64,000 bases of DNA from Sphingosinicella sp. (GTDB lineage Bacteria; Pseudomonadota; Alphaproteobacteria; Sphingomonadales; Sphingomonadaceae). Made by a program: the position numbers and the translations under genes. Below are positions 23,971 to 31,866 of the stretch, one piece after another. How positions within the stretch are numbered: the stretch's first letter is position 1; the number at the start of each line of letters is the position of its first letter. Where the stretch lies: the NCBI GenBank assembly GCA_013816585.1, contig JACDEE010000011.1, positions 1-64,000 on the forward strand. The letters run 5' to 3'. A model generated the notes under the pieces. It did not search any database. It was not told the origin of the DNA and was given only the letters and a program-made list of their open reading frames with translations.

Positions 23971-25119
23971 ATGCGGGTAGCGGACTTATTTTCAGGCTGC
24001 GGCGGGCTTTCCGCCGGATTCCAGGGCGCTGACCACGAAATCGTGATGGCGGCCGAAAAATGGGATCCGGCCCGCGACGTTTACAATTCCAATTTCGACC
24101 ATGAAGCGAGCGCGATTGATCTCGCAAATCTCGTCGAATCGACCTTCCGGGTCAACCGCGAGCGGCCGGAGATGATTGTGGGCGGACCGCCGTGCCAAGA
24201 CTTTTCGGCCGCCGGGCAGCGGCGGGAGACGGGTCGTGCCGATCTCACCATGGTGTTCGCTGAGATCGTCAGCGCCGTCCGGCCGCAGTGGTTTGTTATG
24301 GAGAACGTTCCCTCCGTCGCCGGAAGCGTCGCGTACAGCCATGCTCGCCCAACCTTTTCGAATGCAGGGTATGGAATGACGGAGCTCGTTCTTGACGCGT
24401 CGCTTTACGGTGTGCCGCAGATACGGAAGCGGTTCTTCTGCATCGGCTGCCTCGGCGAGCAGGACGGCTTCCTTGAGCATCATCTGGAGGAGGTGCGAAG
24501 CGAGAACCGGATGTCGGTGCGCGACTATCTTGGCGACGAGTTCGGCATCGACGTATATTATCGTCACCCGCGCAATTGGGGGCGCAAAGCGATCTACTCG
24601 ATCGACGAACCGTCGGCGACCGTGCGGTCGACTAATCGGCCGGTCTCTCCGAAATATCGTCTTCATGAGAACGACGCGTCCGATACGCTTGAAGGCATCC
24701 GGCAGTTGACGCCCGAGGAGCGGGCTCGCATTCAGACGTTCGCGCGCGACTTCGGGTTCGCCGGCACGCGCACGGATGTCGACACGATGGTCGCGAACGC
24801 GGTGCCGGTTGAACTGGCGAGGCACGTCGGAGAGGCGATCACCGTCTACGAGAGGAGTCGCGGTTTGGCCGCGAACGACGACGCGTTCCGACGATGGCTG
24901 GCCGAGGAGCGCGGCATGACCAGCGAGTCGAGCGGCGACGTGGTCTCCAGGTTGCGACGCGTTGGCAAGCTGCTCGACGACAATGCGCAAGGACCCGATC
25001 CGCGAGACACGATTCACGCCTTGAGCAAGGTCGCCGGTTTCGAAAAACTCAGCCCCAGCGTTCGCTCGCATCTGAAGCGCGCGGTCCAGCTCAAGGCGGA
25101 ATTTCTGACGCAGAGCTGA
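23971..25119 (+). CDS. C5-cytosine DNA methyltransferase (Dcm family)
   Basis: A 382-residue methyltransferase that transfers a methyl group from S-adenosylmethionine to cytosine C5. The motifs appear in order. Motif I is DLFSGCGGLSAGFQ (5-18) and motif IV is GGPPCQDFS with catalytic Cys75. Motif VI is ENV (111-113) and motif VIII QIRKRFF. Motif IX lies around RQLTPEERARIQTF, and motif X is ANAVPVELARHVGEAI. The target-recognition region between VIII and IX is short, and its sequence specificity cannot be read. An extra C-terminal helical tail (about 290-382) follows motif X. The gene may have its own promoter. It is presumed to protect DNA from the rest of the system. Confidence 0.93.
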   Translation: MRVADLFSGCGGLSAGFQGADHEIVMAAEKWDPARDVYNSNFDHEASAIDLANLVESTFRVNRERPEMIVGGPPCQDFSAAGQRRETGRADLTMVFAEIVSAVRPQWFVMENVPSVAGSVAYSHARPTFSNAGYGMTELVLDASLYGVPQIRKRFFCIGCLGEQDGFLEHHLEEVRSENRMSVRDYLGDEFGIDVYYRHPRNWGRKAIYSIDEPSATVRSTNRPVSPKYRLHENDASDTLEGIRQLTPEERARIQTFARDFGFAGTRTDVDTMVANAVPVELARHVGEAITVYERSRGLAANDDAFRRWLAEERGMTSESSGDVVSRLRRVGKLLDDNAQGPDPRDTIHALSKVAGFEKLSPSVRSHLKRAVQLKAEFLTQS

Positions 25120-25220
25120 AGCAAGTGGTGACTGGCAACCGCCCCCCGCCGAACAAATAGTTAAATCGGCAACTCCGGCTCGGGGTCCGAATGACCTCAT
25201 CGAGAGCAGCGCCGTCCAGC

Positions 25221-25251
25221 TTGACACACACTGTGCAATCCTGCACATAAT
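25221..25251 (+). promoter_or_regulatory. Candidate promoter close to the start of the 25257 gene
   Basis: TTGACA (25221-25226) is a consensus -35, with ACATAATC-like sequence at 25245-25252 as a possible -10. Transcription would start at or near the ATG at 25257, giving a leaderless message, and no Shine-Dalgarno sequence is visible. The region also repeats TGCA (TGTGCAA, CTGCACA, TCTGCAA). Confidence 0.35.
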
Positions 25252-25256
25252 CTGCA

Positions 25257-25691
25257 ATGACGGCGCTCGCCCTTCCTGCGGGAATTCCCGCCATTCGCCG
25301 TTACGGCCGGGGCGACCGGCTTCCCGTCCAGGCGCAACGCATCTGGCTAATCCTTTCTGGCCACGTCAGCGGGCGCGACAGCCCACCAGCGCAAAGTGCC
25401 CGAACACTCACTTATGGCGAACTGGCTTTGAGGATGGGCTATGGCGACACGCGCGCCGGACATATGCTTTCACGCCAACTAGGGATCGTCGGCCACTATT
25501 GCCTGATGAACGATCTCCCAGCGCTCAACGCGATCGTGGTCAATGCTGTAACCAAAGAGCCCGGCGGCGACGTCGTGCTGACCCCGGGCCGGAGCTTCCG
25601 CGAGGAACTGCGCGCCATCTATCGCCAGGATTGGTATGAAGTCGGTGTCCCGACAACCGGCACGCTGCGCAAGGTCTGGGAGACGACGTGA
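25257..25691 (+). CDS. Conserved hypothetical protein
   Basis: A 144-residue protein with the pattern LTYGELALRMGYG, then LSRQLGIVGHYCLMNDLPAL and NAIVVNAVTKEPGGDV. Proteins with this YGELA...IxxYCxxxxLPxLNxIVV layout are scattered on mobile elements. I know no established function. It lies between the methyltransferase and the recombinase, co-directional with both, possibly expressed from its own promoter. A start further in is possible because the first 30 residues are less regular. Confidence 0.6.
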   Translation: MTALALPAGIPAIRRYGRGDRLPVQAQRIWLILSGHVSGRDSPPAQSARTLTYGELALRMGYGDTRAGHMLSRQLGIVGHYCLMNDLPALNAIVVNAVTKEPGGDVVLTPGRSFREELRAIYRQDWYEVGVPTTGTLRKVWETT

Positions 25692-25751
25692 CTGCGCGTG
25701 AGGAAGCCGTCACGGATGCTCCCACGCTGAGCGGTATCCACTGTCCGGCCG

Positions 25752-26090
25752 ATGGAGCATGATGCCCGCCGCAGCACGCCCCTATCTGCGCTACGCCGAG
25801 AAAGAGGCTTTGCGCGCGGCGCGGCTGCGACGCAGCGTGTCGGGATGGCCCTTCCTCGCAAGCTCCGCCGCCGCACGCCTCGTCGCTGGGCCGAATACCC
25901 GGATGACCTGCATGACTACACCGATCGCGTCGCGCCGCGCCGGGCTTCGCGCCGGGCGCGCGAAGATGACGGGCCGATCGTCGTCACCGATAATTGGCCG
26001 GAGCAGGTTCCGATCGGCGACGCCGAGTTGCGCGCGATCGAAAGCCATATGCGGCAAGCGCTGGACAAGCTGTTCGGACCGCTGCCGTGA
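25752..26090 (+). CDS. Small conserved protein upstream of the recombinase, possibly frame-shifted
   Basis: The C-terminal part is clearly protein-like: RRWAEYPDDLHDY, then DGPIVVTDNWPEQVPIGDAEL and HMRQALDKLFGPLP. Small genes ending in this way often precede serine recombinases in alphaproteobacteria. The first third in this frame looks poor. The frame starting at ATG 25759 reads RPYLRYAEKEALRAARLRRS and then fails near 25850. So either the true start is ATG 25845 (MALPRKLRRR) or one gene has lost its frame. The recombinase starts 18 bases after the stop. Confidence 0.5.
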   Translation: MEHDARRSTPLSALRRERGFARGAAATQRVGMALPRKLRRRTPRRWAEYPDDLHDYTDRVAPRRASRRAREDDGPIVVTDNWPEQVPIGDAELRAIESHMRQALDKLFGPLP

Positions 26091-26108
26091 AGTGAGGAGT
26101 GAAGCGTC

Positions 26109-27806
26109 ATGACCAGCGCCGCCGTGCGACGAGATGAGGATGAGGCACCGGTCGCGGCAACCGCCCGCGCCGCGCTCTACTTGCGGGTCTCGACCAGCCG
26201 GCAGGCCGAGAGCGACCTGTCGATTCCCGACCAGCGCCGCCAGATCGAGGGCTATTGCCTGTCGCGCGGCTGGGAAGTCGCTGCCGAGTTCGTCGAGCCG
26301 GGCAACACCGCGACCGACGATCGCCGGCCTGCCTTTCAAGCCATGATCGACGCGGCGATGACCAAGCCGCCGACGTTCACCGTCATCGTCGTCCACAGCT
26401 TCTCGCGGTTCTTCCGCGACCAGTTCCAGTTCGAGTTCTACGTCCGCAAGCTGGCGAAGAACGGGGTGAAGCTCGTCTCGATCACCCAAGACCTGGGCGA
26501 CGATCCGATGAGCATCATGATGCGTCAGATCATGACATTGTTCGACGAGTATCAGTCGAAAGAGAACGGCAAGCACACGCTGCGCGCGATGAAGGAGAAT
26601 GCTCGGCAAGGCTTCTGGAACGGGGCGCGGGCGCCGATCGGCTACCGCGTGGTTGCGGCCGGGGAGCGCGGCGCGAAGATCAAGAAGAAGCTGGAGATCG
26701 ACCCGATCCAGGCGGAGACGGTGCGGCGCATCTACCGCATGGCTTTGAATGGTGTCGGTGACCGGGGACCGATGGGGCTCAAGTCAATCGCGACGTGGCT
26801 CAACGAGAACAACATCCGCACGCGCGATGGCGGGCGATGGGGTCTCGGCGCGGTGCATATGGTGCTGACACGCACGACCTATATCGGCCAGCACCGCTTC
26901 AACACGCGCGATCACAAGACCAGGACGCCCAAGCCCGAGGCCGAGCACGCCGTCATGGAAGTGCCGGCGATCGTCTCGGAAGCGGAGTTCGAGGCTGTCC
27001 AGCGCTCGCTCAAGGCGCGCAGCCCGAAGATCATGGCACCGATGGCGGTGGGCGGCCCGACCCTGCTCACCGGCATCTGCTTCTGCGCGTGCTGCGGCGG
27101 CGCGATGACGCTGCGCACGGGGACCAGCGGCGCCGGGCGGGAATACCGCTACTACACCTGCTCGACCAAGGCGCGGCAGGGTGTGACCGGGTGTCCCGGC
27201 ATCACCGTGCCGATGGACAAGCTGAATCAAGCCGTAGTCGATCATCTCGAAGCCCGGCTGCTCGATCCGACGCGCCTGGAAGTTCTGATGGATCAGATCC
27301 TCGAACGGCGCGATGAGTGGGTAAACCAGCGCCGCGAGCATGTCGCCGATCTTGAGCGGCGTGCGACCGAGGCGGAAGCGAAGCTCAAGCGCCTCTATGA
27401 CGCAATCGAAAACGGCGTCATCGACGTGAGCGACCCGTCGCTGAAAGATCGCATCGCCGAGCTGACTGCGACGCGTGACCAAGCCAAGGGCGACTCCGAG
27501 CGCGCCTTGGCGCATATCGTGAAGATTGGCCCGGCGATCACGCCGGAAAGTCTGCGCGCGTTTGCGGCTGCCCTCCGCAAGAAGCTGCGCAACGGAGACG
27601 GCACGTTCGCCCGCGATCAGGTTCGCGCGGTCGCGCAGCGGGTAGAAGTGGTGAGCCGGAAAGAGGTCCGCATCCGCGGTTTGCGGAGTGAGTTGCTCCG
27701 AACGCTAACCGCCGCCTCTGGCGTAGAGACGGCGGTGCTAGGCGTTCGTGGTTTTGAACCGAAATGGCGCGCCCGACAGGATTCGAACCTGTGGCCTCAG
27801 GATTAG
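26109..27806 (+). CDS. Large serine recombinase (ICE integrase)
   Basis: A 565-residue site-specific recombinase. The resolvase domain starts AALYLRVSTSRQ with nucleophile Ser28, followed by FSRFFRDQFQ. The recombinase domain begins near residue 175 (GFWNGARAPIGYRV). A zinc ribbon-like segment (CFCACCGGAMT and YYTCSTKARQGVTGCPG) and a coiled coil (about 400-460) follow. The last 14 residues (RARQDSNLWPQD and preceding) are translated from a tRNA-Arg-derived sequence that is probably the attachment site. The TAG stop lies within that repeat. It should catalyse integration and, with a helper, excision. Confidence 0.92.
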   Translation: MTSAAVRRDEDEAPVAATARAALYLRVSTSRQAESDLSIPDQRRQIEGYCLSRGWEVAAEFVEPGNTATDDRRPAFQAMIDAAMTKPPTFTVIVVHSFSRFFRDQFQFEFYVRKLAKNGVKLVSITQDLGDDPMSIMMRQIMTLFDEYQSKENGKHTLRAMKENARQGFWNGARAPIGYRVVAAGERGAKIKKKLEIDPIQAETVRRIYRMALNGVGDRGPMGLKSIATWLNENNIRTRDGGRWGLGAVHMVLTRTTYIGQHRFNTRDHKTRTPKPEAEHAVMEVPAIVSEAEFEAVQRSLKARSPKIMAPMAVGGPTLLTGICFCACCGGAMTLRTGTSGAGREYRYYTCSTKARQGVTGCPGITVPMDKLNQAVVDHLEARLLDPTRLEVLMDQILERRDEWVNQRREHVADLERRATEAEAKLKRLYDAIENGVIDVSDPSLKDRIAELTATRDQAKGDSERALAHIVKIGPAITPESLRAFAAALRKKLRNGDGTFARDQVRAVAQRVEVVSRKEVRIRGLRSELLRTLTAASGVETAVLGVRGFEPKWRARQDSNLWPQD

Positions 27807-27810
27807 AAGT
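27761..27810. repeat. Partial tRNA-Arg copy, candidate att site
   Basis: Fifty bases match the 3' half of the tRNA-Arg gene at 28955-29004 at 48 positions, from the bases just outside the CCA end through the T arm to the anticodon loop. The two differences lie in the T loop region and the variable region. The copy overlaps the end of the recombinase gene and lacks the 5' half, so it is not a functional tRNA. This is the signature of element integration at a tRNA 3' end. Confidence 0.8.
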
Positions 27811-28105
27811 TTTGTGGCCCACATTCCGCCGTGGTCATCAGCTTTGATCGGTGCCAATCAACGTCTGCACCCGAGTAAAAATCCGGAGGAAACAGGTATG
27901 TTCAGGCTTGCCCCATTCTTTTGCTTTCTCCCTGCCTCGCCACTGGTCCGGTCAAATCTCCAGGTCAGTGGCTGAGCTACGATCAAGTGGTCATCTCGCA
28001 TCGCGACGAACTGGTCATTGGCTATCTCCAATTGATCAAATACCGATCGGTTGATGCGAAGTCGTCATTATCTGACGGCAGGCGAATTCGATATTGGAGA
28101 TTGGC
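27811..28105. other. Region right of the tRNA-derived repeat, no supported gene
   Basis: About 295 bases with no clear gene. A 25-codon frame at 27898 (MFRLAPFFCFLPASPL) has GGAGGAAAC upstream but stops quickly and may be a remnant. Base composition is lower in G+C than the surroundings. Confidence 0.35.
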
Positions 28106-28876
28106 TTGCACAGATTTCTGACCCTTTCCGTTGCTGCCGGCTTGCTGGCGTCGACCACGTTTGCATCCGGTGCCAACCCCCAAGCGTCGCCGATCCACGC
28201 CGCCGCAGTTGCCGATCCTTCGCGGCCAGCCGAAGACGTCGACCGTGACGTCAATCGCAAGCCAGCCGAAACGCTCGCGTTCATCGGCCTCAAGCGAGGC
28301 GATAAGGTCGCGGACTACGCATCCGGCACCGGCTATTTCACGCGTCTCTTCGCCTCGGTGGTCGGCGCACAGGGACACGTCTACGCCTCGGTGCCGAGCG
28401 AACTCTTTACCTTTCCCAATATCGTCAAGGGGCTGGCCGACACCCAGCTCTGGTCGGCCAAACATCCCAATGTCAGCGTGAATTTCGCGGGCGCCCTGTC
28501 AGCCGCGAAATACCCGGAGAAGCTCGATATGTTCTGGATTTCACAGAACTATCACGACTTGCTCGACGACTTCATGGGGCCGGTAAATATCAGCGCGTTT
28601 AACAAGGCCGTGTATGACGCGCTGAAGCCCGGCGGCACCTATATCATTCTTGACCATGTCGCGGCGCCGGGATCGCCCGCAAATGTCACCGATACACTGC
28701 ATCGCATCGAACCATCGGTCGTCCGCAAGCAGGTGGAAGCCGCCGGTTTCGTGTTCGTGGGCGAAAGCCGTATTCTGGCCAACCCAAACGATCCGCGCAC
28801 CGCTGGTCCCTTCAACAAGTCGATCCAGGGTCGAACCGACCAATTCCTCTTCAAGTTTGAGAGGCCGCGTCGTTAA
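28106..28876 (+). CDS. Exported class I SAM-dependent methyltransferase-like protein
   Basis: A 256-residue protein with a signal peptide (HRFLTLSVAAGLLASTTFASG) and a Rossmann methyltransferase fold. Motif I is degenerate (DKVADYASGTGYFTRLFASV), and DALKPGGTYIILDHVAAPGS is the post-I/strand 4-5 region. Similar periplasmic methyltransferase-like proteins occur in sphingomonads and their substrates are not known. Start: TTG at 28106 with GGAGA about 6 bases upstream, which puts the signal peptide first. A TTG at 28094 is less well placed. The gene lies between the two tRNA-Arg copies. Confidence 0.75.
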   Translation: MHRFLTLSVAAGLLASTTFASGANPQASPIHAAAVADPSRPAEDVDRDVNRKPAETLAFIGLKRGDKVADYASGTGYFTRLFASVVGAQGHVYASVPSELFTFPNIVKGLADTQLWSAKHPNVSVNFAGALSAAKYPEKLDMFWISQNYHDLLDDFMGPVNISAFNKAVYDALKPGGTYIILDHVAAPGSPANVTDTLHRIEPSVVRKQVEAAGFVFVGESRILANPNDPRTAGPFNKSIQGRTDQFLFKFERPRR

Positions 28877-28958
28877 TCAGAGAGCGCTGGCAGTTTCCGG
28901 CCGCATTCGTTCTTCGGCTCTCAAGCGACAGGGATCTCAAACTCGAACAATTGGGAAA

Positions 28959-29035
28959 TGGCGCGCCCGACAGGAGTCGAACCTGTGGCCTCAAGATTAG
29001 AAGTCTCGTGCTCTATCCAGCTGAGCTACGGGCGC
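28959..29035 (-). tRNA. tRNA-Arg (anticodon UCU)
   Basis: On the minus strand the sequence folds as a full cloverleaf. The acceptor is GCGCCCG / CGGGCGC and the D arm GCTCAGCTGGATAGAGC. The anticodon loop CTTCTAA gives UCU, and the T arm is ACAGGTTCGACTCCTGT. The CCA end is encoded (28961-28959). It is intact and is the probable original integration target for elements inserted on its 3' side. Confidence 0.93.
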
Positions 29036-29092
29036 GTCGAAAGCGCGTTTAGCGCGCTTTAAAGCCGAGCGGAACCTCGCTATGTCGCTGCC

Positions 29093-29833
29093 ATGGACGG
29101 GGGCAAGGTCAAATCGGTAGACGGCGCGGCGCTGAGCGGCGGTCATTTGCGCTATTTCGATTATGTGATGGCGGCGTTCGTCACCATCCTTTTGCTATCC
29201 AATGTGCTTGGCGCGGGCAAGGTCGCCACGATCGATCTGCCCCTGATCGGCGACTGGCCGTTCGGGGCGGGAATATTATTCTTCCCCATTTCCTACGTGA
29301 TCGGCGACATCCTCACCGAAGTCTATGGCTATGCCCGCGCGCGGCGGGTGATCTGGGTGGGGTTTGCGGCCTTGTTGTTCATGGCCTTCATGGCCCAGAT
29401 CGTAGTGGCGCTTCCTCCGGCGCCCGACTGGACCAACCAGGCGGCCTATGAAGCGATATTCGGCCAGGTACCGCGGATCGTCTTCGCCTCGATGATCGCT
29501 TTCTGGGTCGGCGAGTTCGTCAATTCCTATGTGCTCGCCCGAATGAAGGTCTGGACCCAGGGCAGACATCTGTGGGCGCGCACCATCGGGTCGACGCTGG
29601 CGGGGCAGGGGGTGGACAGCCTCATTTTCTATCCGCTCGCCTTCTGGGGCGCGGAAGGCTGGAACAACGACCTTGTGATCAAGGTCCTGCTCACCCAATG
29701 GGCCTTGAAGGTCGCCTGGGAAGCGTTGCTGACTCCGGTCACTTACGGCGCGGTCAGTTGGCTCAAGCGCCGCGAAGGCGTGGACGTTTACGACAGCAAT
29801 ATTGATTTCACGCCGTTCCGGACGAAAGTGTAA
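29093..29833 (+). CDS. yhhQ: Queuosine precursor transporter, YhhQ family
   Basis: A 246-residue membrane protein with about six hydrophobic segments and family signatures FFPISYVIGDILTEVYGYAR and FVNSYVLARMKVWTQGRHLW, followed by RTIGSTLAGQGVDSLIFYPL. YhhQ-type proteins import queuosine precursors (preQ0/preQ1) for tRNA modification. Starting 58 bases after the tRNA-Arg 5' end, it marks the return to chromosomal DNA. Two small membrane proteins follow on the same strand. Confidence 0.9.
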   Translation: MDGGKVKSVDGAALSGGHLRYFDYVMAAFVTILLLSNVLGAGKVATIDLPLIGDWPFGAGILFFPISYVIGDILTEVYGYARARRVIWVGFAALLFMAFMAQIVVALPPAPDWTNQAAYEAIFGQVPRIVFASMIAFWVGEFVNSYVLARMKVWTQGRHLWARTIGSTLAGQGVDSLIFYPLAFWGAEGWNNDLVIKVLLTQWALKVAWEALLTPVTYGAVSWLKRREGVDVYDSNIDFTPFRTKV

Positions 29834-29837
29834 CCAA

Positions 29838-30152
29838 ATGTCTTTTCTGCAAAGCGCGAAGGTCGCCCTGATGGGAGCGACAGGCCTCAGCAGGGATGCG
29901 CTCCATGTCTATGTCGGCCTTTCGGTCATGCTGCTGGTCGTGGTTCTGTTCAAGAAGTCCTTGCGGGACTGGCGGCCGATCACGGCCGTCTTGATCGCTG
30001 CTTTGGCGGGCGAAATCTGGGACGTGATCGACACGTGGAGCCATGGCGGCAAGGTCCATTTCGACGCCAATTGGAAGGACATCTGGAATACCAGTTTCTG
30101 GCCGACAATTCTTTTCGTGCTGGCACGCTTCACCCGCGTCCTCAAACGGTAA
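29838..30152 (+). CDS. Small membrane protein of unknown function
   Basis: A 104-residue protein starting 5 bases after the yhhQ stop. Two or three hydrophobic segments can be seen (LHVYVGLSVMLLVVVLF, PITAVLIAALAGEIWDVI, and FWPTILFVLARF). It resembles hypothetical proteins of sphingomonads that I cannot link to a function. Tight spacing suggests co-transcription with yhhQ. Confidence 0.7.
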   Translation: MSFLQSAKVALMGATGLSRDALHVYVGLSVMLLVVVLFKKSLRDWRPITAVLIAALAGEIWDVIDTWSHGGKVHFDANWKDIWNTSFWPTILFVLARFTRVLKR

Positions 30153-30205
30153 GGGCACACCGGGCCGCCGCAAAGGCCTTGACTGTGTTACTTAACCAGA
30201 ACAGC

Positions 30206-30643
30206 ATGGATTTTATGAAAACTACGGAAAAAACTGTGCCGATGGTGCAGCCCGCCAAGCAGGAGACACGCGCGTTCGAGCGGCTTCACGCCTTGGTCCG
30301 CAAGGGTTATGTGCCGGATCTCGGCCAGGAGACGCCCAGCGGAGGCATCGTGCTTCGTCACCTGGGCATGGCCCCCGATCTGCTGCTGCACCCCGATGGG
30401 GTGGTGGACGAGCATGACGGCCGCGTGCCGTGGCACAAGCGCAAAGTGCGGGGTCCGGGCAACATCGAGGCCCGCGAGGATGCCGATCAGGTTCGCTTCC
30501 TCAAATTCATCGAGACGGTGCCCAAACCCAGCCTGCGCGACCGCACGCGCCCCTGGCGCAAGAAATATATCTATGTGCCGATCGTGCTGCTGATCGTCTG
30601 GGGCATGTCGCTGGCCTTCACGGCGATGATCGCCAACACCTGA
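30206..30643 (+). CDS. Hypothetical protein with C-terminal membrane anchor
   Basis: A 145-residue protein with a polar N-terminal 115 residues (KQETRAFERLHALVRKGYVP) and one C-terminal TM segment (YVPIVLLIVWGMSLAFTAMI), so it is probably tail-anchored in the inner membrane. Start choices are ATG 30206 or 30215. I recognise no domain. It converges on purQ, whose stop is 7 bases away. Confidence 0.6.
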   Translation: MDFMKTTEKTVPMVQPAKQETRAFERLHALVRKGYVPDLGQETPSGGIVLRHLGMAPDLLLHPDGVVDEHDGRVPWHKRKVRGPGNIEAREDADQVRFLKFIETVPKPSLRDRTRPWRKKYIYVPIVLLIVWGMSLAFTAMIANT

Positions 30644-30649
30644 GGCTGA

Positions 30650-31315
30650 TCAGCCCAGCGCTTCGACCAAGCCTTCGAACATGCGCCGCCCGTCGGTGCG
30701 ACCATGGGCAGGCTCGCTCATCCGTTCGGGGTGGGGCATCATGCCGAGCACGTTGCCGGCCTCATTGATTATGCCGGCAATATTGCGAGCTGCGCCATTC
30801 ACCTCGCCATTATAGCGGAACACCACGCGGCCCTCGCCTTCCAGCCGGTCCAGAGTCGCTTCGTCCGCGGTATAATTGCCATCATGGTGGGCGACCGGGA
30901 TCACGATTTCCTCGCCGGCCTGGTAGCGGCTGGTGAAGGCGGTCTGACTGTTTTCGACCTTGAGGTTAACTTCGCGGCAGACATAGGAAAGCCCCGCATT
31001 GCGCATCAGCGCACCGGGCAGAATTCCGGTTTCGGTGAGAATCTGGAATCCGTTGCAGATACCAAGCACGGAAACGCCGCGCCCGGCAGCATCCTTTACC
31101 GCTTGCATGATCGGGGACCGGGCGGCCATCGCACCGGCCCGCAGATAATCGCCATAGGAAAAGCCGCCGGGGAGGGCGATCAGGTCGATCCCTTCGGGAA
31201 GTTCGGTATCCCGGTGCCAGACCATGGCCGGCCCGTGTCCGCTAAAGTCGCGCAGCGCCACCTGGATGTCGCGGTCGCAATTGGATCCTGGGAAGACGAT
31301 GACGGCGCTTTTCAT
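30650..31315 (-). CDS. purQ: Phosphoribosylformylglycinamidine synthase subunit PurQ
   Basis: The 221-residue class I glutamine amidotransferase subunit of FGAM synthase, supplying ammonia in step 4 of purine synthesis. The N-terminus [19 protein letters not shown] is the PurQ signature. The nucleophile Cys lies in [11 protein letters not shown], and the His-Glu pair in MMPHPERM. It follows purS directly on the same strand, and the catalytic PurL subunit is not in the window. Confidence 0.97.
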   Translation of the reverse strand: MKSAVIVFPGSNCDRDIQVALRDFSGHGPAMVWHRDTELPEGIDLIALPGGFSYGDYLRAGAMAARSPIMQAVKDAAGRGVSVLGICNGFQILTETGILPGALMRNAGLSYVCREVNLKVENSQTAFTSRYQAGEEIVIPVAHHDGNYTADEATLDRLEGEGRVVFRYNGEVNGAARNIAGIINEAGNVLGMMPHPERMSEPAHGRTDGRRMFEGLVEALG

Positions 31316-31549
31316 CTAGGCGGCTTTCTCGATCCTGAAATTCTCGATTACCGTGTTGGCGAGCAGCTTGGTGCACATCGCCTCGATCTCTTCGGTCGGA
31401 ACCCCGTCCGCGAGGTCCAGTTCGATCAATTTGCCGGCGCGCACATCGTTGACGCCCGAAAAGCCCAATCCTTCCAGCGCGTGGTGGATCGCCTTGCCCT
31501 GGGGGTCGAGAACGCCGTTCTTCAGGGTCACGTAGATACGGGTTTTCAT
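31316..31549 (-). CDS. purS: Phosphoribosylformylglycinamidine synthase subunit PurS
   Basis: A 77-residue protein (KTRIYVTLKNGVLDPQGKAI, then LGFSGVNDVRAGKLIELDL) matching the small PurS subunit, which bridges PurQ and PurL. Its stop is adjacent to the purQ ATG, so the two are co-expressed. Length is normal. Confidence 0.96.
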   Translation of the reverse strand: MKTRIYVTLKNGVLDPQGKAIHHALEGLGFSGVNDVRAGKLIELDLADGVPTEEIEAMCTKLLANTVIENFRIEKAA

Positions 31550-31676
31550 GGGAACATGGCTCCGATTTCCGAATTGGCGCCTCTATGGCGATTGGGGCCG
31601 ATCCCGACAAGCTTTCACGCGGAATTAACCGGCCTGTGCCATCCTGTTTTTCGCTTGTTCGAGGGGGAGAAAGCCC

Positions 31677-31826
31677 ATGATGGGCTTGGCATTGGCATTG
31701 TTCCTGGCGCTTTTCGTCTTTTGCGGCGAAATCCTGGGCATTCACGATTCCGGCGGGCAGATGCAATTGGGGCTGTTCGCGTCATTCCTGTTCGGAATTA
31801 TTTGCGGCTATCGGGTCCGAACCTAG
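31677..31826 (+). CDS. Small two-helix membrane protein
   Basis: A 49-residue frame, MMGLALALFLALFVFCGEIL followed by a short polar turn and GLFASFLFGIICGYRVRT. GGGGGAGA lies 6 bases before the ATG, which supports translation. Two hydrophobic helices fill almost the whole protein. No family recognised. It is divergent from purS. Confidence 0.55.
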   Translation: MMGLALALFLALFVFCGEILGIHDSGGQMQLGLFASFLFGIICGYRVRT

Positions 31827-31866
31827 GCGGCTTGTGGCTGGCGCCCGGGCCCCCTATCTTGGAAAT

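Noticed and set aside
28650-29000. Plus-strand frame ending RARQESNLWPQD
   Set aside because: It is translation of the tRNA-Arg gene from the opposite strand and overlaps the methyltransferase gene out of frame.
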